Origin: Biomphalaria glabrata
Taxonomy: Eukaryota > Mollusca > Gastropoda > Planorbidae
Direction: 5' to 3'
DNA: 64,000 bases
Assembly: GCF_947242115.1 (NCBI RefSeq)
Contig: NC_074725.1
Location: 10,082,011 to 10,146,010 of the forward strand
Positions 35,393-46,200 of this stretch are shown here, in pieces; within the stretch, counting starts at the first letter, position 1, and every line of letters begins with the position of its first letter. The notes below the pieces were generated by a model. It was given only the letters and a program-made list of their open reading frames with translations, was not told where the DNA came from and searched no databases. The translations under genes were made by a program, and so were the position numbers.

Positions 35393-36264
35393 TTTCCCAC
35401 ACGTCCCCTTACCTCAAGATGACATTTTGTTATAACATCCAGAGACAGGAGGCACGTCGCTTCACTCCCTTTAACTTCTTCACCTATTTATAACAACTAT
35501 CTGGAGTTTAAATTGTATAGAATAAATGAATGTAGGTTATTGATTGATTTCTCCAGATTGATACTTAGGTAATCGAATGATTAAAGAGATTTCAGGTTAT
35601 CATTGACTGTTTTTCAATAGATCTATTGATACGACAAAGACATGTGCCACCGTGGGAGCTAGTTAATAGGGCCTACGTTTGGATGCGGTTAGCTTAACAG
35701 ACATTCGACACAACTTAAACAAACACGTATGCACGCAATTGCTTTTCATCTTATTTCTGAGCATGTGTATGGCGGCAATTCATAAGAACCCCCCTTCCCT
35801 TTATGTGAATCCGTGGACGAGCCGCGTATGTAAACACAAAGAATTAGTGGACTGGATGTGAAAGTTTTCAAATACTGGAGACCGTACTTTAGCTTACTAG
35901 AGCAAGTTAACACATTGAGCAATTATTTTGTCAGACATCTAGATCTGGTTTGGCTTTGTTCAATGCTTCCGAGCTTATATAGGCCTATACATTTTCTTAT
36001 TGGAATTTGGAAATACAGTTCATATAGTTTTGTCAGAGATCTAGATCTGATTTATATCGCTTTGTTGATTCGAGGTAGGACTATTTAGCGATACAGTTTC
36101 ATTTTGAGATTTGGAATCAGAGATTCTATAGTTTTAGTTATAGCTAACTGTTTCTAATGTGAAATAGCGATACTAACTATCCAAATGTTAATGTCATTAA
36201 CAAGTTGTAATGTTATGTTAATGTCATAAATCAGAAGGTCTGTAGGCTACTACGTTGTGTATAT
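35393..36264. other. No feature recognised
   Basis: Unique-looking sequence after the minisatellite. Short open frames (for example 35679-35861) have no domain or splice context. Confidence 0.45.
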
Positions 36265-36490
36265 CATATCTTATCTTATAAAATAAAGACGTTACTCCAA
36301 AAAAGAAGATGATTACGCCTTACACGTGTTCCTAGGTTAATCTAGTCATACATGTTAATCAATTACTTAAATTCTGCCAAGTCATTGATTTTCCTGGCTG
36401 GCTCAGGCAACCCCTTCCATGCTCTAATAGCACTATTGAAGAAGGAGCATTTGTACACATAAGTCCTAGCATATGGAACGAGGCCTACTT
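36265..36490 (-). mobile_element. LINE family L 3' end (minus)
   Basis: It carries 'cttatcttataaaataaaga', 'aagaagatgattacgcctta' and 'caaccccttccatgctctaa', as in the other family L tails, and stops at the same internal position as several of them, just after 'cctagcatatggaac'. Confidence 0.75.
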
Positions 36491-37589
36491 AAAAAGTTGT
36501 AAATTTAAAAATAAATCTTTTACAAATTTTAATGGGACCATTTTGTCCATAAGAATTCGAGACCACTGGTAAGCGCAATCTTAAAAAGTAAAAGGGTCCA
36601 TATTTCATGCTTAACTTTCATGCGGCTAATTAGAGCATTGTTTTTAATCGGCTTTCGTTCAATGCGGTGCTACATTGGTAATCAAGTAAAATCAGATGTA
36701 ACATACTGAGTAGCCCAATATTGTGATAGTTATTGGATGATGATTCTCATAGGAACAAAAATACCTTTAAGAAAACAGTAAGCCTGGTGTTGATCATTGT
36801 GTATTAAAAAGACGTAATAAGACCCTAGTTTATATGAGATCTGAGGCCTTAGTAATAAGATCTTTTTATTTTGCTCTTTCTTAAAATGGTTGAAAATATA
36901 CGTAGAACCACTTTAGGGTCACCAAAACTAATGAAGCTCTAAGCAATAGATTATGGTGTCTATAAGTAAATGCATCACTGTTAACAATAGCTGACATATT
37001 GTATAATTTTGATAGTTGCCGAATGTGAAGGCCCCAACCCTCTTCAAGCTTCAATGATGTGCTTAAATTGAGGCTTAAAATCATTAAATAATATTAATAG
37101 CTCTAAAAGCATGTCACGTTTCTTAAGAAAGAACGAGAGTACTTGTAAACTTTATGTCTTCAGTATTTTCTGACATATAAATATAGCATATTTTGTTTAT
37201 TTTTTTTTTTTTTTAATGTGATGCCTTTGACGGCTGTACACTCTTACTCTGTGATAAACTGGCCGTGGTTAACATTTATAGCTAGTTTTATTTACGGATA
37301 CAATGCCCCAATGGCACATGTAAAGAACCGCTAATTTATTAGCCATGATAATTGAAATTAGATCACATAGAGAGTTTGTATTTTTACACAAATTCGATGC
37401 ATACAAACTCGCGGGCGGCCTCTATCTGAAGCGCCTGCTTAAATAGGCCTACAGGGTTAGAGATTACCTATTATGAGCTATACGAATTTGAAGGTAATAC
37501 TTCATTACGATAACACTTTTAGTTTCTGTGACAGATAAATACGTCAATAGAGAACAATAAAAAAAAAGTAGCTATAATACATAAAAAAC
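36491..37589. other. No gene recognised
   Basis: AT-rich intergenic sequence. A 67-codon minus-strand frame (36881-37084) shows no family signature. A T-run is at 37200-37215. Confidence 0.45.
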
Positions 37590-37885
37590 CAAACCATCGT
37601 TTTTACAAATGGAAAAACAAAACCTAATGAAATACTCAGAAATCACAGAGATAGAGGCACATTTCTTATTCCATACGCAAGAACAAATTCGTACAAGTGC
37701 TCCTACTTCCCTAGTGCCATTAGAGAATGGAATCGGTTGCCTGAAACAGCCAGGAAAACCAACGACTTAGCAGAGTTTAAGTCATTGATTAAGTGCATGA
37801 CTAGATTGACACATGAAATGCCTAGGACGTAATTATCTTCTTTTATGAAGTAACGTCTGTAACATATAAGATAAGAATAGTGACC
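37590..37885 (+). mobile_element. LINE family L 3' end (plus)
   Basis: It contains 'agaggcacatttcttattcc', 'atacgcaagaacaaattcgt', 'gccattagagaatggaatcg' and the tail 'cctaggacgtaattatcttc'. It matches the last ~270 bases of the 32.6-kb copy with more divergence. Confidence 0.75.
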
Positions 37886-38064
37886 AAAGTATATTATAAA
37901 TAAAGCGTGACTTTGGGTTAACGAGAATTCATAAATAATGTGTCTGGTTATCTGAAACTAAGAATTACAAAGTGTTTATAACTACTAGCCTACACGATGT
38001 TGTACTTATATCCACCAGCCTGTATACTGCAGCGTGAACATTGAATCATTTTCAACAACAACAA

Positions 38065-38175
38065 CAACAAAAAAATGATGTTTTGGTGGTATGTGGGAGA
38101 AATAACGTGTACTAGATTTTAACAGACAGAGTGAGTTGACAAAGCCTAAACTTTGTAAAAATAAGCCTTTAAGTA
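38065..38175 (-). repeat. Interspersed repeat R (minus)
   Basis: It contains 'tgggagaaataacgtgtact' and 'acagacagagtgagttgaca'. Other copies are at 39085-39265 and 49205-49400 (plus) and 43620-44055 (minus). No coding content; class unknown. Confidence 0.55.
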
Positions 38176-38204
38176 TTCTTTAAAAAAGTGGAATTTTTGA
38201 GTGA

Positions 38205-38760
38205 AAAAAAAAAACGGTTTATATATCTAATTAAACAAAAAAAAGGCTTATATATCTAATTAAACAACAAAAAAAAAGGTTTATATATCTAATTAAACAA
38301 AAAAAAAAGGTTTATATATCTAATTAAACAAAAAAAAGGGTTTATATATCTAATTAAACAAAAAAAAAAAGGTTTATATATCTAATTAAAAAAAAAAGGT
38401 TTATATATCTAATTAAACAAAAAAAAAGGCTTATATATCTAATTAAACAAAAAAAAAGTTTATATATCTAATTAAACAAAAAAAAAAGGTTTATATATCT
38501 AATTAAACAAAAAAAAAGGTTTATATATCTAATTAAACAAAAAAAAGGCTTATATATCTAATTAAACAAAAAAAAAGGTTTATATATCTAATTAAACAAA
38601 AAAAAAGGTTTATATATCTAATTAAACAAAAAAAAAAGGTTTATATATCTAATTAAACAAAAAAAAAAGGTTTATATATCTAATTAAACAAAAAAAAGGT
38701 ATATATATCTAATTAAACAAAAAAAAGTTTATATATCTAATTAAACAAAAAAAAAGGGGG
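38205..38760. repeat. ~30-bp A-rich minisatellite, about 18 units
   Basis: The unit is 'ggtttatatatctaattaaa' followed by 'c' and a run of 6-10 A. Nearly all length variation is in the A-run, while the 'tatatatctaattaaac' core is almost invariant. Confidence 0.95.
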
Positions 38761-39084
38761 GGTATAGAAGAGAAGAAGTAGTCGTTAAACCTTTTTTTTT
38801 ATTATGTTAAAAATTATGTTAAAAATTAGATGAAAACGGATTTCCAAAACGTGGCAGACGGGTGGACGGACAGACAGAGCGAACACAACTTATAACAGCC
38901 TTTTCTCTATTTGGGGGCTGGAGTGCTATGAAGGAGATAAGCGTGACTAAGTGTCTTTGAATGATGGTGAGTTCTAACACATCCCCGGTATCCTGCAGGA
39001 GTTTACAGCTAGGACATAATACTCTTTCCGAAGGGACATTCAAAACCTTTTAAGTGAAACATATTTTCTCTTAGCGTTTGAGGA

Positions 39085-39265
39085 AACACTTTCTGATATT
39101 CTTTTTTTACCAAGTTTATATCAACTCACTCTGTCTATCTGCTTGGTAACACATTTTGAACATGTTATATCTGACACTTCCCATTCTCGGATCAAGTTGA
39201 AACTTAGAACTTGAATCAATCAAAAAGTAAACCAACTAGTTAATTAAATAGTGGTAATTAATTTT
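39085..39265 (+). repeat. Interspersed repeat R (plus)
   Basis: 'accaagtttatatcaactca', 'ctctgtctatctgcttggta', 'tctcggatcaagttgaaact' and 'ttagttaattaa' type blocks match the 49205-49400 copy. Between it and the previous copy, 38822-38880 is a separate motif with 'ggacggacagacagag' that is also seen inverted near 49.7 kb. Confidence 0.55.
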
Positions 39266-40199
39266 GTTCGGTGTCGAAAATGAACAATCTTACATTATTG
39301 AGATATATGACTGTAAATACGGAGTTATCTCCTTATATAAGCCCTACTTATTTATTTTTATTCTACTTTTTACAGATTGGTTTAAAATTATAAGTTTGTG
39401 TTTTGGCCTTCTACCGATTAGTAATACCCTATCTTGTGACTTTAAGTGTTTATTTTTTTTTTTTAAAGATAGATCTATCTTGTGTTTTATTTGTCACAAT
39501 TTTAATTGTGTGTTTAATTGTGTGTCCGTCCTACTGTACCCTATTGTGTTAATAGTTATACATCCTGGAATCCTGGGGTCTATATTTAACGAATCGTTAC
39601 TTTATGCTACTCAGAGTTTATAATAGGTTGGTGTCATAGTTCTCAGTAATTTCCACTCAGTAAGTCATGGTAGTGTCATCGTCAAGATGACAGTGTCCTT
39701 TGACTCCCTTCTATCCGTGTTGATGTTACTCGAGTGTCTACATCCTGGGCAACGAATGATGAGAAACCTCGTCAACACTCAAATCACCGCGTACAAATGA
39801 CTAGACCACCAGTCACGAGTTGTAAGCGCCCATTAAATAAGCTTTTTAAAAACGTACTTGGTAGAAACTGAGTAACATAGTGGATCGAATATCACACAAG
39901 TACGCAGAGACACAGCTCCTGATTTCGTCTTGCCTGAATGATTCCCGTGTTATTCTTGTCTTATATCACAGGTAAATATAGGTCGTGTTGTTTACCGCAT
40001 TTGTTACTGTCTGGCTTCTAAAGAGGTCTTGGTGTCTACCCTATAGTTCGCTGGTGTAAGTATGTAGATCTAGAAACTCTGTGTGCTGTAAGGAATCGAT
40101 CAAAAGGAACAGAAAATTACGTGATTCTTAATTTTCTTTCAAGTTGTGTGTGTTTTTTTTTTTTTTTGTTTTTTTTTTAAATGGGTGCATTTCTTAGTA

Positions 40200-41235
40200 A
40201 GAATATGTTGTAGGCCTAATTGTGAATTAATATAGCCATAATATGTACAATATATAGAAATAATATGTGTAATATATAGCAACAATATGTAGAATGTATA
40301 GAAATAATATGTGCAATATATAGCAACAATATGTACAATATTGTTATAAACCTGGTGGTGGCACAAATGGGGGTAGTGGTGTGTGTGTAGTCAGCCGACG
40401 CAAATCACCCCAGGCCAGCGCTAGACAAGCGGTCAACCGTGACGAGTTACGATGGTCAGCCAAGACGAGTGTCAACACGGCGGTACGGGAAGGATCGACG
40501 GCGGTTCGGGAAGGATCGATGTCATGAACAGAGCTCAGGAGCGTCACGAGAGTTGTAGTCATCTGACCACCTAGAAACGTCGAGCGGCGTTCTGTCCGGT
40601 TCGAGAAGGCCAGTAGGGACCCTATATAAGAGCGGAGGTGTCGCAGTCAAGACGGTCGAGAAAAGGGGCTCAATACAGCGAGGGTTCACGGCAGGGGTTC
40701 AGAGCCCGGTTCACTACAGTCCGGTCGACTACAGCACAGTTCAGCGGTGTGGTTCTGTACGGAGCATTACGACGGTTCAGTGCGGAGTACTGTCAAGTAG
40801 AGTTGAGACGGCTGGCGTCTTGATCTTGGTCTGCGATCGAGTCCGACACAACGAGCCTAGTGTGTGAAGTCAGTCCTGAACTGTTGAACCCAGTGCAAGC
40901 CCGGAACGAAACGGAGAGGCCAGTGCAAGAGTTGATACGGCGGAACGGTGTTATCGGAGAGATATTTGTACAGTGTAGGTGTTGCCAATTGTACAGTATT
41001 GGCTGTTATTTATTCAACTATTAAAGTGTTACGTTACTTTGGAGCCCTGAGTTGTCAAGTTCTTTAAGTTGGTGGTGTATGGTGCAGTTTGCAGAGAGCC
41101 TGGATAGTGAGATTCGTAACAATATATACAAATAATATGTGTAATATATAGCAACAATATGTAGAATGTATAGAAATAATATGTGCAATATATAGCAACA
41201 ATATGTACAATATATAGAAATAATGTGTAGGCTTA
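40200..41235. repeat. AT-rich tandem repeat split by a solo LTR
   Basis: Units such as 'aatatgtacaatatatag', 'caacaatatgtagaatgtat' and 'agaaataatatgtgcaatat' occupy 40200-40341 and resume at 41122-41235. The two halves are continuous if the LTR and one copy of its 4-bp target duplication are disregarded. Confidence 0.85.
40342..41121. mobile_element. Solo LTR (fossil), probably Ty3/gypsy type, 780 bp
   Basis: The element starts TGTTATAAACC and ends TTCGTAACA, with a 5-bp terminal inverted repeat (TGTTA/TAACA). It is flanked by the 4-bp target duplication ATAT. A TATA-like 'cctatataag' is at about 40620 and 'attaaag' at about 41021. There is no internal region on either side, so this is a solo LTR left by recombination. 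It is GC-richer than the neighbouring DNA. The family assignment is inferred from the ends; the sharp target duplication suggests moderate to young age. Confidence 0.78.
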
Positions 41236-41339
41236 TACTAACATTAATTTTTCAAGAAATGACATGTATAGGTATACGCTAATGATGGGTTAATCGTTAG
41301 CTTTAATGCGATTATAATTGATGTTTCTGTTTTTTTTAT

Positions 41340-42525
41340 ATTTTCATACTAATGCTTAGGGATCATATTGCTTAGGATTAAAATTGCTTGAGAATGGCAT
41401 AGCTTAGGACTACAATTGCTTAACAATGACACTAATTATAGGGTTGCAATAGCTTAACGATGACATTGTTAGGGTGACAATTTGCTAAGGGATGAATTTG
41501 CTTAGGGCTACAATTGCTTAGGGATGACATTTCTCATTTACAAAGGCTAGTGAATGCTTTGACAACTGCTTGTCAAGAGTTTAGCCTAGCAATAAGCCTT
41601 TCCAAGACCGAAATCCTGGCATCCTTAATACAAATTGGAAATCACACCCTTCCTTACGGATCAACAATAACCAGCAACCTAGAAGTAGACACTGAGTTGA
41701 CAAAAAAAAATAGGAAAGGCTTCTGAAGCAATTTCAAAACTCTCCAAGCGCTTCTGTGAAAATGCCAAACTGACCACAGCAACCTAAATCCTAGTCTACA
41801 ATGCCTGTGTTTTGATCGCTCTTCTGCATGATAGTGGGAGATGGTCAACATACAGGCATCAAGAGCGTAGTAGATTAAAAAAACTTTCACTTGCGCTGCC
41901 TGCGCCGCATAACGTGCGTCTCCTGGAGAGGATCGTGTCTCAATCAGGACGTTTTGAAACTGGTCAATATAATGCACAGAATCTATGCTATTCTGACACA
42001 GAGAAGACTATGCTGGCTCGGACATGTCGGCAGCATGCCAGATGGTACAATCATTAAAGATATCTTATATGCTGAGCTTGTGGAGTGAGTAGGGGCCGCT
42101 CAAGACTAACCTATAGAGATGTCTGCAAGTGAGACACGAGAACCAGAGATATCAATGAAAGTATGGGGGAGGAAATAGCCCGAGACTGGACAGCATGGAG
42201 ATAGACTGGACAGCATGAGGACAGACTGTACGTGCTGATACGATTATTGCCGAGAGCAAAAGAAACGAAGCGGCCTTAGTCAGAAGAAAGAAAAAGAAAG
42301 CTGCCCTGTCAGCTAATCATAGAACTGTGGCAAACTCTGCCGCTCTAAAATTGAATTGATTAACCACACCAGATTCTGCCACGTCTAGAGACAAAACCAA
42401 AACCAGTGATTCATCTAGTCGCATTCATTCCGAGACAGGAGCCATAGGCCTGTATATGCTGAAGGATGACTTTGCTTAAGACTACAATTGCTTAGGGATG
42501 ACACTGATGAGGGGTCGCCACAGCT
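41340..42525. repeat. Short imperfect tandem repeat split by a LINE
   Basis: The phrase 'ctacaattgcttagggatga' with variants repeats from 41345 to 41530 and returns at 42463-42520. The DNA between is a LINE fragment, so the retroposon landed in an existing repeat array. Confidence 0.75.
41530..42460 (+). mobile_element. LINE reverse transcriptase C-terminal region (RTE/Nimb-like), decayed
   Basis: Plus-strand pieces are 'HLQRLVNALTTACQEFSLAI' and 'LSKTEILA' (thumb region), 'ITCVSWRG', 'NIMHRIYAILTQRRLCWLGH', 'VGSMPDGTIIKDILYAELVE', then 'WTAWR'-like and '..LPRAKETKRP'. The domain order is as at 28.5-29.3 kb. The frame is broken several times. Confidence 0.78.
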
Positions 42526-42650
42526 TCACTAAATAATATTATTATTGTTGCCTAATTTAGATGCTGATCTTACAGTGGGGTATTTTACTGTGTTTTAATT
42601 AATGCTAGATTCTATGTTGCTTAATTCAACACGTTCTATAGTGTCTCTTG

Positions 42651-42672
42651 GTGGGGGGGGGGGGGGGGGGGG
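42651..42672 (+). repeat. Poly(G) run
   Basis: About 22 consecutive G. Together with the (G)18 at 28534 and the runs at 31.1-32.3 kb it is one of several G-tracts able in principle to form quadruplexes. Confidence 0.9.
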
Positions 42673-42779
42673 GAGAAACCTGGCCACATGAATCCCAAGT
42701 AAACCTTTTTTTTTTCTATTTAGCTGGAAGGTCGATAGAAAATCAATTTTGACCCCTTCACAACTTTAAGATATTATCG

Positions 42780-42821
42780 TCCATATATATGTGTATATGT
42801 ATGTATGTATGTGTTTATATA

Positions 42822-42862
<41 letters not shown>

Positions 42863-42865
42863 TTT
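42780..42865. repeat. Compound microsatellite (TATG)n(TG)n(AG)n
   Basis: A run of 'tatgtatg', then (TG)n, then (AG)n, about 300 bases upstream of the Kv start codon. Confidence 0.92.
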
Positions 42866-43204
42866 TATTCCATTTAGAGTGTCCAAAACATTTATTGGCT
42901 GATATCTTAATTGATTTTTTGTCAATCAGATTAATACCACAGCGAACTAGACCGGAGTGTACTCTTTTGCCTGATTCTTAATATTAAACGAAGCATATCA
43001 ATATTTACATTACCGTTGTTTTGTTTTTTTAAGACGTCAATGCGAGTCCTCAATTCCACGTGACAAAGTTACAGCGTCAAGAATCTTAAACATGCACCTC
43101 AAGTACACAAGCATGCGATCGCCTTGTCAGCTTCACCAGGGAAGACATTCCGTCAGCTTAGCTTACAATGGGTGACAACTGGTAGGCACCACGACTTCAA
43201 CAGC

Positions 43205-46200
43205 ATGCATCCCAGCATTGAGGACCTCGAGGATGACAACAATAGCGTCATCTTCCGAGAGAGTCACATGGAACTTCAACTGAAACCTCTGATGGACAAC
43301 GGAGATCTTGCTAGTCCCCTGCCGTCAACTCCCATCAATGTCAGCGCAGAAGCAAGAGTCACATTCAATGTTGGTGGAGTCACTTTTCAGACCAGCGAGA
43401 AGACCCTGCTTAAACAAGTTAACAATAAAAATTTCTTGGTAAGCGTTTTTACATATCGCTGAAGCTTCTATATGTAGCGTTTTTAGGTTATCCGATTTGT
43501 TATATTGAGAGTAATACAATTAAACAAGCAAAATAAAAAAATCTTTTAAATAAAAAACAAACCTTATCTAAAGGGATTGAACTCCGTCCTTAAAATTATA
43601 TTTACCAATAATGTACAAGTTATTTTCCTTATTCGATATCAAACAAGATAATTAATTACCAATAATTAATTGACTAATTTAGTATTTTTGTTTATTGATT
43701 CATGTTTTGTTAGGTGCAATAAATAATTGTTTAAAGTATCAACTTGATCGGAGAATGCATAAGGGAGAACTAGCGTTAACAGTTATTTAAGGGGACTAAA
43801 CCCAACAAATTTAGCCAAATATGTGAATACTTAAATATTAGTTTTCCTTGTTGCTATTAAACAAAATAATGAATTACCAGTAATTAATTATAAAGTTTAA
43901 AAAAAAAAATTGATTCATGTCTTATCTATGTCAATGAACAATTGTGCGAAGTTTCAGCTTGATCCAAGACTGGGTGTGGGAGAAATAACGTGTACACTTT
44001 TTTTTTTATCTGACAGAGTTGATAAGAGCTTTGTAAAAAGGAGTTTTTGTCTAATAAATGACTAAAGGTTATTTGTGTGTGGGCTCTATTTGGATTGTAG
44101 GTGGAGGTGGTTATTTCGAGATAGGGGCGAAACTGTATAGGACATGTGATCTTTGACCTCTGGATGGTAGAAGTGAGTGCTGGCGAATACTAATGCCCAG
44201 AAATATTCTTCTTCTTAGGGGCATTTAGATGGTCTAGTGGTTTGTTCGCTTGGCATTGCGTTTTTTTATGCTAGGTGGACTTATCGAATCGGAGGTTCCA
44301 TGGTTTCATAAGGAAATTGCTTTTAGAGCTGCATTTTATATGTACTTGGCTTCACATTAGTGTATGAGTTTCTAAAAGTGACGCCCTTAGATTTGCTCAA
44401 TGCTAATTAGTTATGGGGGCGATACTCTTGCCCAGTGTCATGTGATTGAAGGCATTGTTCTCGTCAAGTTAACAAGTGTGCTAATTGGGCAGCATTGTAA
44501 AAGAAGAAGTTTATCGCATCACAAAAGTTCGAATACTAGAACTATAAACTGTATCTAATCTTTTTCTTATCTTATACAATACAGACGTTACTTCAAAAAA
44601 GAAAAATGATTACGTCCTACGCGTCATGAATCTAGTCATGAATGTTAACCAATGACTTAAATTCTGCCAAGTCACTGGTTTTCCTGGCTGACTCAGGCAA
44701 CCCATTCCATGCTCTAATAGCAGTAGGCTTAAATAACACATTTTTTCTCGTTGTTCTGGCCTCATGTCACCTTCCTTACCCGTGAGTAAAAAAAAAAAAA
44801 AAACAGATGACTTTTACATCATCAGCCCCCATAGTTCGCAAGGTTTGGAAGGGTAACTGTACTTTTATTTCACTATTTGTCGTTTAAAAAAACATTTTAA
44901 AGCTAAGCAAGTTAATTCTTCTGTTGTTGTATTCACTGCAATGTTTTATTTATATTTATTGCAGCTCTCCAATCCTCGGAACTTAATTAAATACTACGAT
45001 GAACGTCGTAAAGAATATTTCTTTGACCGTGACCCTGAGGTGTTTCGGTCGATTCTGAACTACTGGAGATCAGGTCATCTACACCTGCCGTCAACAATCT
45101 GTGGCCTGCAGGTATTTCATCCATTATTCTTTAATTAAAAAACTGCTTTCGAGAGGAATCGTTCACAATCAAAAACACTTTTATCTACTTTCTAGCTATT
45201 ATTAGCTTTCTTCTTATTTTAAAGCTTTCTACATCTTTGTTCTGAACTGCCACTGCGACAAACACCTGGCCATTGAAACTTTATTTTTGTATCACACAAT
45301 GTTTTATTAATGTCTCTAAATTGGTGTAGTAAGCTTTGGGCAAAGGGGTCTCATGAGCAATGGCTAGCTACCCACCTAGGAGAAGGAAAACTCTGAATTC
45401 AAACCGCTGCTGCCTTGAAGCTATACCCAATCATGGAAAAGGCTTCAGGAGTCAACCGTGAGGAAAAATCAGAAGCTGGCTACCCTAAGGCAGATTGCAG
45501 CACCCAGTGCCCCACCCTGGCAGAACCTGCGACGCCGATGACCCCAAACTGTATCGGCACTGCCGTTCCTTTAGATACACCAGTTGCGTGGAGAGGGGGG
45601 AACTGATGTGTGGGCGACATCGTTCCGACCACAGCTAATGTTCTTGGATCAAAATTTAAAATAAAATCATTTAAATCTAAGTGAGATTCTCACTATATTT
45701 CTTTTTCTTTGGGGGGGAGGGGGGGGCACAGGCGGCCTTTGGCGGAGATGAGTGGGCCCCTGAGAGGAGTTAAGTAATATGGGAGATTCTTTTCTCAGTA
45801 CATCCTACAAATATGCAACGCTTTGTCCGTGACACAAGCTCAGGGCTACGTGTCTTGCTAAGACAGACCTTTGGGGAGGGGGATATTAGCAAACAATTTA
45901 ATTCTTCTACCAAAGTCATGTCTGCCTGGTCGTGTGGTATGCACTATGTACTGTCGTTTGATGGTCTCGGTGATCCCGGATTAAAACCACCATGTCCGCT
46001 GCCATCCCCCGTCGTGCTGCAGGGGATATGGGCTAGGATGTAATTCTCTTCAAATCTTAAGGAACATCCGAAACTTGTAAAACATTAAACACACATTCCA
46101 AACCTTTAGTCTCCTTTAATAAATGACATTCCAGAGGGAAGATGATATAATGTTCACATATTTACCTCCCGATATTCAACTAAAATCATTCTCTAATACA

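Noticed and set aside
33915-35493. Long Cys/His-rich open frames across the 36-bp minisatellite, on both strands
   Set aside because: The monomer length is divisible by three, so frames stay open automatically. The repeated peptides follow the DNA repeat, there is no start context or splice signal, and two overlapping frames are open at once.
40344-40823. Small open frames in the GC-rich interval at 40.3-40.8 kb
   Set aside because: They lie inside the solo LTR and have no coding signature.
43092-43204. Upstream start codons for the Kv gene (ATG at 43092 and 43113)
   Set aside because: Both are out of frame with the T1 domain; the first in-frame ATG is at 43205.
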